Origin: Anoxybacillus tengchongensis
GTDB lineage: Bacteria > Bacillota > Bacilli > Bacillales > Anoxybacillaceae
DNA length: 64,000 nt
Direction: 5' to 3'
NCBI RefSeq assembly: GCF_014201585.1
Contig: NZ_JACHES010000001.1
Coordinates: forward strand, 1-64,000
Part shown: positions 34,486 to 44,150 of the stretch, in pieces
Position numbering within the stretch: position 1 is the first letter of the stretch
Layout of the letters: each line of letters opens with the position of its first letter
Made by a program: the position numbers and the translations under genes
Notes under the pieces: generated by a model
The model's input: the letters and a program-made list of their open reading frames with translations, nothing else
Databases searched by the model: none
Told to the model about the DNA's origin: nothing

Positions 34486-35313
34486 TTGAAACTATTTGGA
34501 CTTATTGGCTGTCCTGTTCATCATTCGTTATCGCCACTTATGCATAACGATGCGTTCCAATCGTTACATATCGATGCGCATTATCATGCGTTTCATGTCG
34601 AGCCACATATGTTAAAAGAGGCGGTAGAAAGTTTAAAGGCGTTACAATGTGCCGGGTTTAATGTGACGATCCCGCATAAGACAGCGGTGATGGAATATAT
34701 GGATGAGCTTGACGAAACGGCTACACAAATAGGGGCAGTGAATACAGTTGTTAATGAAAATGGGAAATGGGTTGGCTATAATACAGATGGTGAAGGATTC
34801 GTTCGGGCGTTATGCGAGCAAATGAACATGGAATTATCCGGCGCAAGCATACTCATTGTCGGTGCAGGTGGAGCCGCGCGTGGCATTTATTTTACTCTTT
34901 TAAAACATCAAGTGTCCGCTCTTGATATATGTAATCGCACACTAGGAAGGGCGGAAGCGTTTGTTAAAAAAGAAAAGTCAGCTGTGTATTCGCTTGAACA
35001 AGCGGAAGAGCGTTTAGGAGAGTATGACATCGTCATTAACACAACGTCTGTCGGCATGTATCCGAATGTTGATGCGATGCCAATTTCCCTTCGAAATTTA
35101 AAAAAAGATACAATCGTCAGCGATATTATTTATAATCCGCTGATGACGAAATGGTTGCAAGAAGCGAAAGAAAAAGGGGCGCGCGTGCAAAACGGCGTTG
35201 GGATGTTTGTCTACCAAGGGGCGCTAGCGTTTGAAAAATGGACAGGCATCTTCCCCGATACGAAACGAATGGAACAACTTGTTATTCAACAGTTAGGAGG
35301 AAAAACATGTTAA
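34486..35313 (+). CDS. aroE: Shikimate dehydrogenase
   Basis: AroE reduces 3-dehydroshikimate to shikimate with NADPH in aromatic amino acid synthesis. The 275-aa product has the substrate motifs HSLSPLMHND and NVTIPHK (catalytic Lys), the dinucleotide loop GAGGAARG and the NTTSVGMYP signature. It starts at TTG with GGGGGAGAGGG before it, and its end overlaps yqeI by 7 nt. Confidence 0.95.
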   Translation: MKLFGLIGCPVHHSLSPLMHNDAFQSLHIDAHYHAFHVEPHMLKEAVESLKALQCAGFNVTIPHKTAVMEYMDELDETATQIGAVNTVVNENGKWVGYNTDGEGFVRALCEQMNMELSGASILIVGAGGAARGIYFTLLKHQVSALDICNRTLGRAEAFVKKEKSAVYSLEQAEERLGEYDIVINTTSVGMYPNVDAMPISLRNLKKDTIVSDIIYNPLMTKWLQEAKEKGARVQNGVGMFVYQGALAFEKWTGIFPDTKRMEQLVIQQLGGKTC

Positions 35314-35600
35314 CAGGAAAGCAAAAACGATTTTTACGTTCTTTAGCTCATCATTTAACACCAATTTTTCAAGTAGGAAAAGGCGGTGTCAATGACAATA
35401 TGATTAAACAAATTGCGGATGCGCTTGAAGCGAGAGAACTCATTAAAGTGAGTGTACTAAAAAATTGCGAAGAAGAAAAAGAAGTAGTTGCAGAGCAATT
35501 AGCGAAAGGTGCAGGGGCGGAAATCGTCCAACTGATCGGACATACGATCGTGTTATATAAAGAATCACGTGAACATAAACAAATTGTGTTACCAAAATAG
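35307..35600 (+). CDS. yqeI: YhbY-family RNA-binding protein YqeI
   Basis: This 97-aa CRM-domain (YhbY/CRS1) RNA-binding protein is associated with ribosome assembly. It has the [24 protein letters not shown] start region and the KH-like GxxG-type loop, KGGVNDN. The ATG at 35307 follows AGGAGG and overlaps the aroE stop. Confidence 0.92.
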   Translation: MLTGKQKRFLRSLAHHLTPIFQVGKGGVNDNMIKQIADALEARELIKVSVLKNCEEEKEVVAEQLAKGAGAEIVQLIGHTIVLYKESREHKQIVLPK

Positions 35601-35610
35601 GAGCGACGCG

Positions 35611-36177
35611 GTGAAAAAAGTAGGCATTTTAGGTGGGACGTTTGATCCGCCTCATTACGGGCATTTACTAATTGCGGATGATGTACGAACGGAGTTGCAA
35701 CTCGATGAAATATGGTTTATGCCAAACTACATTCCGCCACATAAAGACAAAAAAGTGACAGATCATGTGCATCGCGTCAATATGTTGCATGCGGCGGTTG
35801 CCAATCAGCCGCACTTTCGCATTGAAACGATCGAACTTGAACGAAAAGAACGGTCATATACGTACGATACGATCGTTTTGTTAAAGAAAAAACATCCTCA
35901 TACGATATTTTATTTTATTATTGGCGGGGATATGGTCGAATATTTGCCACACTGGTATCGTATTGATGAGCTCATTCAGCTTGTGCAATTTGTCGGCGTG
36001 AAACGACCGGGTTATTCGCTTTGTACGCCGTATCCGATCATTGAAGTCGATGTGCCGGTGTTTGCAGTTTCTTCTTCGCTCATTCGTCAACGTATACAAA
36101 GTGGAAAAAGTGTGACGTACTTGTTGCCCGAAGCCGTTCAATTATATATAAAGGAGAATCGGTTGTATGAAACGTGA
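35611..36177 (+). CDS. nadD: Nicotinate-nucleotide adenylyltransferase
   Basis: NadD joins nicotinate mononucleotide and ATP to form deamido-NAD. The 188-aa product has the nucleotidyltransferase motif [11 protein letters not shown] (H15, H18), MPNYIPPHK, and SSSLIRQRI near the C-terminus. It starts at GTG with GGAGCGA before it. An earlier in-frame ATG at 35569 falls in yqeI and is rejected. It overlaps yqeK by 11 nt. Confidence 0.95.
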   Translation: MKKVGILGGTFDPPHYGHLLIADDVRTELQLDEIWFMPNYIPPHKDKKVTDHVHRVNMLHAAVANQPHFRIETIELERKERSYTYDTIVLLKKKHPHTIFYFIIGGDMVEYLPHWYRIDELIQLVQFVGVKRPGYSLCTPYPIIEVDVPVFAVSSSLIRQRIQSGKSVTYLLPEAVQLYIKENRLYET

Positions 36178-36742
36178 AGAAGCGTTAGCGATCGTGCGCA
36201 AGCAATTAAAAGAACAACGTTACATTCATACAGTAGGCGTGATGGAAACAGCGATTGAACTTGCGAAAATATATGGTGCTGATATTCAAAAGGCGGAATT
36301 AGCCGCGATTTTTCATGACTACGCTAAATTCCGTACAAAAGAGGAAATGAAGCGCATCATTATCGAGCAACAAATGCCACAAGATTTGTTAGCGTACAGC
36401 CCAGAGTTATGGCATGCGCCGGTCGGGGCATACTTAGTTCAAACGGAAGTCGGCATTCAAGATGAAGACATTTTACAGGCGATTCGTTATCATACATCAG
36501 GAAGACCGAATATGACATTGCTTGAAAAAATTGTATATATCGCCGATTATATTGAGCCGAATCGTTCGTTTCCAGGTGTTGACGAAGTGCGGGCGTTAGC
36601 ACGAGAGCATTTGGATCGTGCGCTTTTTCGGGCGTTGCAAAATACGATTCAATTTTTAATGGATAAACGTGAACCGATTTATCCAGATACGTTTCATACG
36701 TATAATGATATAGCACAAAAATTGAAGGGGGTTTCATCATGA
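36167..36742 (+). CDS. yqeK: YqeK HD-domain Ap4A hydrolase
   Basis: YqeK-type HD proteins split diadenosine tetraphosphate into two ADP. The 191-aa product has H21 in [14 protein letters not shown] (H50/D51), WHAPVGAYL, and [11 protein letters not shown]; these are the metal ligands of the HD fold. It overlaps nadD and rsfS. Confidence 0.92.
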   Translation: MKREEALAIVRKQLKEQRYIHTVGVMETAIELAKIYGADIQKAELAAIFHDYAKFRTKEEMKRIIIEQQMPQDLLAYSPELWHAPVGAYLVQTEVGIQDEDILQAIRYHTSGRPNMTLLEKIVYIADYIEPNRSFPGVDEVRALAREHLDRALFRALQNTIQFLMDKREPIYPDTFHTYNDIAQKLKGVSS

Positions 36743-37095
36743 CGGAACGAGATATTTTACGTATTGCTGTACAAGCAGCTGATGAAAAAAAAGCAGAGAA
36801 CATCGTGGCATTAAATATGAAAGGTATTTCGCTTGTCGCCGACTACTTTATGATTTGCCATGGCAATTCAGATAAACAAGTACAAGCTATTGCGCGCGAA
36901 ATTAAAGAAAAGGCGGAAGAACATGACGTTCTAGTCAAACGTGTTGAAGGCTTTGATGAAGCGCGTTGGATTTTAGTCGATTTAGGGGATGTTGTCGTCC
37001 ATGTATTCCATAAAGAAGATCGGGAATATTACAATCTCGAACGGCTATGGGGCGATGCGCCACTTGAACAAATTGAGAGTGATCTCGGAGCATGA
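36739..37095 (+). CDS. rsfS: Ribosomal silencing factor RsfS
   Basis: RsfS binds L14 and keeps the 50S from joining the 30S when nutrients run low. The 118-aa product has the family core: ADYFMICHGNSDKQVQAIA and WILVDLGDVVVHVFHKEDR. It overlaps yqeK and yqeM by 4 nt each. Confidence 0.95.
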   Translation: MTERDILRIAVQAADEKKAENIVALNMKGISLVADYFMICHGNSDKQVQAIAREIKEKAEEHDVLVKRVEGFDEARWILVDLGDVVVHVFHKEDREYYNLERLWGDAPLEQIESDLGA

Positions 37096-37832
37096 CGTAC
37101 GAACGATTTGCGAGTTGGTATGATCAATTAATGAGCGATGCCCCGTATGACGCGTGGTGTGCACTCGTTGAACGAACGGTTGCTTCCCATCACGTTGGAA
37201 AACGGCTACTGGATCTCGGATGTGGTACGGGGGAGCTTGCGATTCGGTTAGCAGAAAAAGGGTTTGAAGTGACCGGTGTCGACTTATCAGAGCAAATGCT
37301 AGCTATTGCACAAATGAAAGCAGAAGAGCGCGGGGTCGCTCTCTCGTTTTTTCAACAAGATATGCGCGAATTTGGCCCGTTCGAGCCGTTTGATACGATC
37401 GTTATTTTTTGCGATTCACTCAATTATTTATTACAGGAAGAAGACGTGATTGCCACATTTTCACGTGCATATGATCAATTGCGTTCGGGTGGATTGTTTT
37501 TATTTGATGTGCATTCTTTATTTAAAATGGAAAACGTCTTTTTACACCATAGAACGTTTGCGAGCAACGATGAACAAGTGAGCTATATATGGAATTGTTA
37601 CGAAGGACCGTGGCCGCATAGCGTCGAACATGAGCTCACGTTTTTTGTTCAATTAGAAGAAGGCGTGTATGAGCGAGTTGATGAAATGCACGTACAGCGA
37701 ACATATGATGTGGATCGATATGTGATGTGGTTAAAACAAGCTGGTTTTCGCCTATTACATGTATGGGCGGATTTTACAGAACAGAAACCGACAAAAGAAA
37801 GCGAGCGCATTTTTTTCATTGCGCAAAAATAA
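37092..37832 (+). CDS. yqeM: YqeM-type SAM-dependent methyltransferase
   Basis: This 246-aa class I methyltransferase has the SAM loop LLDLGCGTGELAIRL, then TGVDLSEQM, and the FFQQDMREF segment. The substrate is not known. It ends the yqeG operon and is followed by a strong hairpin. Confidence 0.9.
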   Translation: MTYERFASWYDQLMSDAPYDAWCALVERTVASHHVGKRLLDLGCGTGELAIRLAEKGFEVTGVDLSEQMLAIAQMKAEERGVALSFFQQDMREFGPFEPFDTIVIFCDSLNYLLQEEDVIATFSRAYDQLRSGGLFLFDVHSLFKMENVFLHHRTFASNDEQVSYIWNCYEGPWPHSVEHELTFFVQLEEGVYERVDEMHVQRTYDVDRYVMWLKQAGFRLLHVWADFTEQKPTKESERIFFIAQK

Positions 37833-37866
37833 CGTCCCAAAAGTGTTTGCTTTTGGGACGTTTTAA
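37831..37866. terminator. Bidirectional terminator between yqeM and comER
   Basis: AACGTCCCAAAAG and CTTTTGGGACGTT form a perfect 13-bp stem with a TGTTTG loop and flanking A and T runs. Confidence 0.88.
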
Positions 37867-37884
37867 TTAGAAGGAGTTTTTTTG

Positions 37885-38715
37885 TTAATCGCGAATATTA
37901 TCGATTTGTTGGCGCACCTTTTCCGTTTCTTCATAAAACTTTTCGTGCGTTTTTTGGAAAACATGGACAAACAAGTCCCCAACTTCTTTTTCTAACACGT
38001 CAATGCCAGCCCCTGTAATGCCGCCTTTCACGCATACTTTTTCCTGCAATGTTGGTAGTGTATATAATTGTTGTTCAAGCAATGCTCCTAGCCCAATGAT
38101 CATGTTTGTCGCTAACGTTGTTGCTTGCTCTTTCGTAATAGATGTTTGTTGAACAGCTGCATCGATAAACTTTTGAATTAAGTAGCTAAAAAAAGCAGGA
38201 CCGCAGCTTGTTAAATCAGAAGCGATGCGCGTAATAGGCTCGTCTATGTATATTGGACGAGAAATGGAACGGAATAGCTGCTCAATCGTTGTCCGATTTG
38301 CCTCTGTGCAACGTTCACTTACAGTAATTAACGTACTTCCGGCGAGCGCCCGATTTGTAATGCTCGGAATGACGCGGACGACATGACATGGCACGAGTGA
38401 TTCAAGTTGCTGCACGGAAATCGGGCTCGTAATCGATACGATACAGTGATGACCAGTCAAATGTGGACGTAGTTGCTTTAAAACGGCAGGCACATGCAAC
38501 GGTTTTGTACAAATAAAAACAATGGTCGCATGTTTAGCTACTTCTTCATTTGTCGCCATGACGTGAATGTCTGGGTAACGCTTTTGTATATTGTACGCTT
38601 TTTCAAGCGTCCGGTTCGTAATGAATAGTTGTTCTGGTTTTACCGCATTTCCGTTAATAAACGATTCAATTAAAATCGTTCCCATGTTTCCTGTTCCAAT
38701 AAACCCTATATTCAA
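37885..38715 (-). CDS. comER: ComER, pyrroline-5-carboxylate reductase-like protein
   Basis: ComER is a member of the ProC family, divergent from comEA as in B. subtilis. Its reaction is unclear; links to sporulation and biofilm control have been reported. The 276-aa product has the NAD(P)-binding start NIGFIGTGNMGT and the dimer region DLTSCGPAFFSYLIQ with KGGITGAGI. The TTG at 38715 has AAGGGGGGAAT before it and lies right before NIGFIG. Earlier codons add a tail unlike the family. Confidence 0.88.
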   Translation of the reverse strand: MNIGFIGTGNMGTILIESFINGNAVKPEQLFITNRTLEKAYNIQKRYPDIHVMATNEEVAKHATIVFICTKPLHVPAVLKQLRPHLTGHHCIVSITSPISVQQLESLVPCHVVRVIPSITNRALAGSTLITVSERCTEANRTTIEQLFRSISRPIYIDEPITRIASDLTSCGPAFFSYLIQKFIDAAVQQTSITKEQATTLATNMIIGLGALLEQQLYTLPTLQEKVCVKGGITGAGIDVLEKEVGDLFVHVFQKTHEKFYEETEKVRQQIDNIRD

Positions 38716-38792
38716 CGGTATTCCCCCCTTATCCGTCACCACTATACGTCATATGTATGCGCGAATAATGCTTTTTATGAAAGGATGAAAGC

Positions 38793-39380
38793 ATGAAGTG
38801 GATAAAAACATATGAACGTTGGATATATGTAGGCTCGATTGTCATTGGAGCGATCATTTGGATCGTTCAACAACAAGAGGAAACGCCGATACAACCGCTT
38901 CCTTTCGAACAGGTAGAACAACAAGAACAGCAAGAAAAGCAAGTAGAGGAGCAATCATCCGTTGTTGTCGATGTGAAAGGAGCAGTGAAACGAGCGGGAG
39001 TATATGAAGTGGCGCCGACAAGTCGTATTCATGACGTTATTCAACTGGCAGGAGGATTAACAGACGAAGCAGATGAGACGAAAGTGAACTTTGCAATGAA
39101 AGTGCATGATGAAATGGTCATTTACGTGCCGAAAAAAGGTGAGGATATCCTCGTGGAAACAGCTAGTCAAACGAGCAGTTCAAGTGGAAAAATCAACATT
39201 AACACAGCAACGATTGAACAACTACAAACATTACAAGGAATTGGTCCTGCGAAAGCATCTGCGATTATAGCATATCGCGAGGAACACGGACCGTTTCAAA
39301 ACGTCGAAGATTTGTTGAATGTTAGTGGAATCGGTCCGAAATCGCTTGAAAAAATAAAAGAACAAATTGTCGTTCGTTAA
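38793..39380 (+). CDS. comEA: Competence DNA receptor ComEA
   Basis: ComEA binds double-stranded DNA at the cell surface during natural transformation. The 195-aa product has a membrane anchor (about 10-27), a Gln/Glu-rich linker, a SLBB domain (VVVDVKGAVKRAGVYEVAP), and two helix-hairpin-helix motifs (GIGPAKASAIIAYRE, VSGIGPKSLEKIK). The 77-bp gap to comER has no clear ComK box (AAAA-N5-TTTT), so control may differ from B. subtilis. Confidence 0.95.
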   Translation: MKWIKTYERWIYVGSIVIGAIIWIVQQQEETPIQPLPFEQVEQQEQQEKQVEEQSSVVVDVKGAVKRAGVYEVAPTSRIHDVIQLAGGLTDEADETKVNFAMKVHDEMVIYVPKKGEDILVETASQTSSSSGKININTATIEQLQTLQGIGPAKASAIIAYREEHGPFQNVEDLLNVSGIGPKSLEKIKEQIVVR

Positions 39381-39425
39381 AATTGACGATAAACTAAAGG
39401 CATAATGGACAAGGGGGAGAAATAG

Positions 39426-39893
39426 ATGGAGCGAATTACATGGGATCAATATTTTATGGCCCAAAGCCATTTATTAGCGTTGCGTAGCACGTGTACGAGA
39501 CTAGCTGTCGGGGCAACAATTGTGCGCGATAAGCGTATTATTGCCGGGGGATATAACGGTTCGATCGCAGGGGGGGCGCATTGTATCGATGAAGGATGTT
39601 ATGTGATCGACAATCATTGCGTGCGCACTATTCATGCAGAAATGAATGCCATTTTGCAATGTGCAAAGTTCGGTGTGCCAACAGAAGGGTCGGAAATATA
39701 CGTCACCCACTTTCCTTGTTTACAATGTTGCAAAGCGATTATTCAAAGCGGGATAAAAGCTGTGTATTATGCGAACGACTATAAAAACCACCCGTTTGCT
39801 TTGCAATTGTTCGAACAAGCGGGGGTAACGGTAAAACACGTTCCGTTTGATGTTAACTCGATTCCAACATTTTTACACGCAAAGGGGAGATGA
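39426..39893 (+). CDS. comEB: ComEB, dCMP deaminase-like protein
   Basis: ComEB belongs to the deoxycytidylate deaminase family and lies in the comE operon, though it is not needed for DNA uptake in B. subtilis. The 155-aa product has the zinc site HAEMNAIL (H70, E72) and PCLQCC (C98, C101). It has a GGGGGAG site before the ATG. It ends shortly before comEC. Confidence 0.93.
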   Translation: MERITWDQYFMAQSHLLALRSTCTRLAVGATIVRDKRIIAGGYNGSIAGGAHCIDEGCYVIDNHCVRTIHAEMNAILQCAKFGVPTEGSEIYVTHFPCLQCCKAIIQSGIKAVYYANDYKNHPFALQLFEQAGVTVKHVPFDVNSIPTFLHAKGR

Positions 39894-39905
39894 CGTATCG
39901 TTTAC

Positions 39906-42146
39906 GTGGCGATGGCGGCCGTTTTGGCCGTCTTGTCTATGCTAACGAAATCGCCTGTTTGTTTTGTATTGTCATTTATGTACAGTTTCTTTTTACTTTG
40001 GAGGAAGCGGGAGTTGTTTTTCGCTTGTATATGTTGTTATTTGCTTTTCTCGTTATGGAGCAAATGGGTGGATGCACATAATGTGACGGCGCTTTCAGGT
40101 AATGAAACGACATTTTTTGTCCGATTTATTGCCCCGATTTATATTGACGGCGATCAAGTGAAAACGATTGTCCAATGGCAAAAGGAACGATTGCAACTCG
40201 CCTACCGTCTTCGAACAGAAGAGGAAAAACGAAAATGGGAAGACATTCAAATTGGGACAGCGTGCTTATTAAAAGGAACGATTGAACGCCCTTCTTTACC
40301 AACAAACCCGTATGCCTTCAATTATCGTCGTTATTTGTTTTACCAACACATTCATTGGATCGTTCGCCCAGCTTCACTTGAACGTTGTACGCGTACAAAT
40401 GTGACATGGATAGAACGATTACAAATGATTCGACAACAAGGCATTCGCTACATTCAACATTATTTTCCAGATGGCGTAAGTGCGTTTATGCAAGCGTTGA
40501 TTTACGGTGAACGGAGTGATATAGAGCCAACGGTGTTGGCGAGTTATCAAAAGTTAGGGCTTATTCATTTACTTGCGATTTCAGGTTTGCATATGACGTT
40601 GCTTGTCGGTGGTTGTTTTTATTTGTTTATTCGCTTCGGCATCCCGAGGGAACGAGCGACGGTGATATTGCTTGGATGCATTCCGCTATATGCTGTTTTA
40701 GCTGGTGCTGCTCCGTCGGTGATGCGCGCGGCCATCATGACAAGTTGTTTTCTCCTTTTTTCATCTCGTCTCCGTACACTTGATACGTTAAGTATCGCTT
40801 GCCTCGTTTTATTAGTAAAAGACCCGTATACAGTATTTCATCTCGGTTTTCAATTATCTTTTCTCGTTTGTTTTGCATTAATCATATGCTCTACATTCAT
40901 TCAAAACGAACCATCTGTTGTGCGTCAATTGTTCATGACATCCTTTATTGCACAAATAAGTACATTACCGCTTTTGCTTTATCATTTTTACGAAGTGTCT
41001 TTTTTATCTATTCCGTTAAACATCATTTTTGTTCCACTTTACTCGTTTATTATTTTGCCGCTTTCCTTTTTAGCGTTGCTCATCCACTTGTTTATGCCAT
41101 TTGCTAGTCCCCTCATCATATATGTACTAGCGATTGTCATTGAACATGCGAACGCCCTTGTTGTTGCACTAGCCGATACATTCGTGCTTACGCTCGGTCG
41201 TCCGCCACTATTGTTGCTTGTTGCTTATATCATCTCGATTTTCCTTTTTTTTCTTTCTTTCGAATACGGAAAGTGCGCGGTTATTTTTCGTTTTTCATTT
41301 ATTTTTGTTATGATCGCACATTTTATTTGGCCATTTTTTCGCCCGACTGGTGAAGTCGTGATGTTAGACGTTGGACAAGGAGATAGTATATATATTGAGC
41401 TGCCATATCGAAAAGCGGTTTATATAATTGATACGGGTGGAACGATGTCGTTTAGCGATGAACATTGGAAAAAACGGAAGCGATCGTTTCGTGTTGGAGA
41501 AGATGTGATCGTTCCATTTTTAAAGGCAAAAGGAGTTCGCACGCTTGATGCGCTCATTGCAACACATGGTGACTTCGATCATATAGGGGATGCAAACGAT
41601 ATATTCGATGCCGTTCGTGTGCGAAAGCTAATCGTTGGTATGCAACGAAATGATTTCATCCAATCGGTGATGAAGCAAGCGATAAATAAAGGAACACATG
41701 TAGAAATGGTGAAAAGTGGTGATCGTTGGACAGTGGGAGAAGCTCGATTTTATATTCTTTCTCCGTTTGGAAACGAAACGACAACAAATGATGGTTCTGT
41801 TGTATTGTATGTGTTTATGGGAGGGGCATATTGGCTATTTACCGGCGATTTGGAAGAGGAAGGGGAGCGGCGAATAATAAGCACATATCGGTCATTGCCT
41901 GTTCACATCTTAAAAGTAGGGCATCATGGGAGTAAAACGTCAACATCTGAACCGTTTTTACGACATATACGTCCGAAATGGGCGCTTATTTCAGTCGGAC
42001 GACGTAACCGATATGGTCATCCGCATCGTGAAGTCATCGAACGTTTACGTCGCTATGACGTGCACATATTTCGAACGGATGAACAAGGAGCGATCGTGAT
42101 TCGTTTTCATAAGCGGATAAGCACCATTCAGACGTTTTCGCCATAA
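39906..42146 (+). CDS. comEC: ComEC DNA uptake channel
   Basis: ComEC carries single-stranded DNA across the membrane. The 746-aa product has N-terminal helices, an OB-like region, the competence core (GLIHLLAISGLHMTLLVGG and following helices), and a C-terminal metallo-beta-lactamase-like domain (VGQGDSIYIE, THGDFDHIGD, GHHGSKTSTSEP). That domain may be the nuclease that degrades one strand. The start is uncertain: GTG at 39906 is 16 nt from AAGGGGAGA, and ATG 39912 is also possible. Coupling to comEB is likely. Confidence 0.93.
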   Translation: MAMAAVLAVLSMLTKSPVCFVLSFMYSFFLLWRKRELFFACICCYLLFSLWSKWVDAHNVTALSGNETTFFVRFIAPIYIDGDQVKTIVQWQKERLQLAYRLRTEEEKRKWEDIQIGTACLLKGTIERPSLPTNPYAFNYRRYLFYQHIHWIVRPASLERCTRTNVTWIERLQMIRQQGIRYIQHYFPDGVSAFMQALIYGERSDIEPTVLASYQKLGLIHLLAISGLHMTLLVGGCFYLFIRFGIPRERATVILLGCIPLYAVLAGAAPSVMRAAIMTSCFLLFSSRLRTLDTLSIACLVLLVKDPYTVFHLGFQLSFLVCFALIICSTFIQNEPSVVRQLFMTSFIAQISTLPLLLYHFYEVSFLSIPLNIIFVPLYSFIILPLSFLALLIHLFMPFASPLIIYVLAIVIEHANALVVALADTFVLTLGRPPLLLLVAYIISIFLFFLSFEYGKCAVIFRFSFIFVMIAHFIWPFFRPTGEVVMLDVGQGDSIYIELPYRKAVYIIDTGGTMSFSDEHWKKRKRSFRVGEDVIVPFLKAKGVRTLDALIATHGDFDHIGDANDIFDAVRVRKLIVGMQRNDFIQSVMKQAINKGTHVEMVKSGDRWTVGEARFYILSPFGNETTTNDGSVVLYVFMGGAYWLFTGDLEEEGERRIISTYRSLPVHILKVGHHGSKTSTSEPFLRHIRPKWALISVGRRNRYGHPHREVIERLRRYDVHIFRTDEQGAIVIRFHKRISTIQTFSP

Positions 42147-42151
42147 CATAC

Positions 42152-42184
42152 AAGAAAAAAGAGACTGCAACAAGCAATCTCTTT
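42152..42184. terminator. Terminator after comEC
   Basis: AAAGAGACTGC and GCAATCTCTTT form a stem with one mismatch around AACAA. It lies between convergent comEC and yqzM. Confidence 0.65.
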
Positions 42185-42194
42185 CGGGCGTTCA

Positions 42195-42329
42195 TTATGC
42201 ACCGAAAAATTTTACAAGTGTGGCGATAATGAACATAGTGGCGAAAAAGCCGAATGATACGATGAAGCCAACTGCCGAGTCAACGGCATCGTTGCGCGTA
42301 CATTGAACGTTTTTTTCAAATTCGTTCAT
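42195..42329 (-). CDS. yqzM: Small membrane protein YqzM
   Basis: This 44-aa protein has one C-terminal membrane helix (SAVGFIVSFGFFATMFII). Its sequence and its place after comEC match B. subtilis YqzM. The function is unknown. GGAGGGATG precedes the ATG; a longer frame up to 42407 is not supported. Confidence 0.85.
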   Translation of the reverse strand: MNEFEKNVQCTRNDAVDSAVGFIVSFGFFATMFIIATLVKFFGA

Positions 42330-42391
42330 GACCATCCCTCCTATTTTCTCACCATTAGTATAAGGGAAAAATGAAAGAAAATCTACATCGT

Positions 42392-42524
42392 TGACAACAG
42401 TTGTCACAAATAGTTCGCGCCAGATCGGAAAAGATAATGATACCCGTTGGACAAATGAGTTCCTAGGGCTTGTTTTCCAACGTTTAAATAAATGGGAGTT
42501 GGCAATTTTCGTTTGCTAACTCCC
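42392..42524. other. Palindrome and hairpin in the 260-bp yqzM-holA gap
   Basis: TGACAACAGTTGTCA (42392-42406) is an odd perfect palindrome overlapping a TTGACA. GGGAGTTGGCAA with TTGCTAACTCCC (42494-42524) forms a hairpin without a T-run, upstream of holA. No small gene was found in the gap. Confidence 0.5.
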
Positions 42525-42589
42525 TTGTAAAATGCTCCGAAACGTTGTATGTTCTTTAAAGAAAGTCGATAAAGAATGGGGAAGGGAAC

Positions 42590-43549
42590 ATGGAACAACT
42601 ATATGTCATATATGGTACGGAGCATTTTTTAATCAAACAAGCGCATGAGCAAATCATTCGACGAGCATTATCGGATGAAGAGCGTGAATGGAACGTTAGT
42701 ACATATGATTGCGAAGAAACGCCGATTGAAGTAGCGCTTGAAGACGCAGAAACGCTTCCGTTTCTTGGTGAACGAAAAGTTGTGATCGTCAAGCAACCGT
42801 ATTTTTTAACGGCGGAAAAAGGAAAAGAAAAAGTAGAGCACGACGTGAAACGGTTAGAAGCTTACATTGAGCAACCAGCACCGTTTTCAAGCGTCATTTT
42901 TGTCGGTTCGTATGAAAAACTCGACGAACGAAAAAAAGTGACGAAAGCGTTATTAAAAAAAGCGCATGTCATTGTTGCGAAACCGTTAAATGAAAAAGAA
43001 TTAAAACAATGGGTGAAAGGGCAATGTCAAATTGATGATGATGCAATTGATGTATTGCTTACATTAGCGGGTACTGACTTAGCGACATTATCGAATGAAA
43101 TCGAAAAGCTTATGCTTTTTGCTGAGCGTCGTTCCATTACAGCTGACGATGTTCGGTTGCTTGTATCACGTACACTTGAACAAAACGTATTTACCCTTGT
43201 AGAGCAAATCGCTAGGCGCAACATTTCAGCTGCATTACAAACATTGCAAGATTTATTGCGCCAAAATGAAGAGCCGATCAAGCTTGTCGCATTATTGGCT
43301 AGTCAATTTCGGCTTATATATGAAGTGAAAGAATTGATGAAAACAGGGTACGGACAACAACAAATCGCCTCGATGTTAGGTGTTCATCCGTTTCGTGTAA
43401 AAATGGCAGCAAGTTATGCAAGCGGGTTTTCAGAACAGCAGTTGATGCACATTTTATATGATTTAGCTGAAACGGATTACGCACTAAAAAGCAGCGCGAT
43501 GGACAAACAGTTGTCGTTGCAGTTGTTTTTCTTAAAGTTACAGCGGTAG
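42590..43549 (+). CDS. holA: DNA polymerase III delta subunit
   Basis: The delta subunit opens the sliding clamp as part of the clamp loader. The 319-aa product has the N-terminal clamp-binding region (EQLYVIYGTEHFLIKQA), the AAA-like fold and the C-terminal collar (LVALLASQFRLIYEVKEL). This is the yqeN position in B. subtilis. It has a GGGGAAGGG site before the ATG. Confidence 0.93.
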   Translation: MEQLYVIYGTEHFLIKQAHEQIIRRALSDEEREWNVSTYDCEETPIEVALEDAETLPFLGERKVVIVKQPYFLTAEKGKEKVEHDVKRLEAYIEQPAPFSSVIFVGSYEKLDERKKVTKALLKKAHVIVAKPLNEKELKQWVKGQCQIDDDAIDVLLTLAGTDLATLSNEIEKLMLFAERRSITADDVRLLVSRTLEQNVFTLVEQIARRNISAALQTLQDLLRQNEEPIKLVALLASQFRLIYEVKELMKTGYGQQQIASMLGVHPFRVKMAASYASGFSEQQLMHILYDLAETDYALKSSAMDKQLSLQLFFLKLQR

Positions 43550-43638
43550 AGAAGAAACTACCGCTTTTGTTGCAATGCATCGACATCAATGATATAGTAG
43601 CATTTTCCTCAATGAAATATGTGTGGCTCCCAATAATG

Positions 43639-43675
43639 AAAAAACAGCTTGCCGCGTATGACAAGCTGTTTTTTC
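43639..43675. terminator. Bidirectional terminator between holA and rpsT
   Basis: AAAAAACAGCTTG and CAAGCTGTTTTTT form a perfect stem around a 10-nt loop. Confidence 0.9.
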
Positions 43676-43676
43676 A

Positions 43677-43943
43677 TTATGCTGTAATGCTGTTTAATTT
43701 TTTCGCTAAACGTGATTTATAGCGATTTGCAGCATTTTTGTGGATTAAGCCTTTGCTAGCTGCTTTGTCGATTTTTTTCGTTGCAAATGCGAAAGCTTCT
43801 TTCGCTTTTTCCACGTCTTTTAATTCAACAAGCGCTTCGAATTTTTTAATTGCAGTGCGCATTGCTGATTTCATAGATGCGTTATGAGCGCGACGCTTTT
43901 CGCTTGTTTTTGCACGTTTAATTGCTGATTTAATGTTTGCCAT
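43677..43943 (-). CDS. rpsT: 30S ribosomal protein S20
   Basis: S20 is an early-binding helical protein of the 30S subunit. The 88-aa product begins [18 protein letters not shown], is rich in Lys and Ala, and has the usual length. The ATG at 43943 follows GGAGGTG. Confidence 0.97.
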   Translation of the reverse strand: MANIKSAIKRAKTSEKRRAHNASMKSAMRTAIKKFEALVELKDVEKAKEAFAFATKKIDKAASKGLIHKNAANRYKSRLAKKLNSITA

Positions 43944-44150
43944 TTTTTTCACCTCCGTTAACCGATCGCCAATATATACGTTCAATACGCGACAGTTCGA
44001 TGAACAATAAGAACAAGTGATATTCTACCAAACTGCTCTTAATTATGCAATAGGGCAAATCCGGAAAAGTACGATTGTATGAAAAAGGAGGAAAATGGAT
44101 AAAACAAATGATAAAAAGTAATGAAAGTGATAAGTGATGGAGGGGATCGC

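Noticed and set aside
35238-35306. Longer N-terminus for yqeI
   Set aside because: It would lie inside aroE, and AGGAGG just before 35307 marks the real start.
38716-38792. ComK box upstream of comEA
   Set aside because: No AAAA-N5-TTTT pair could be found in the short gap.
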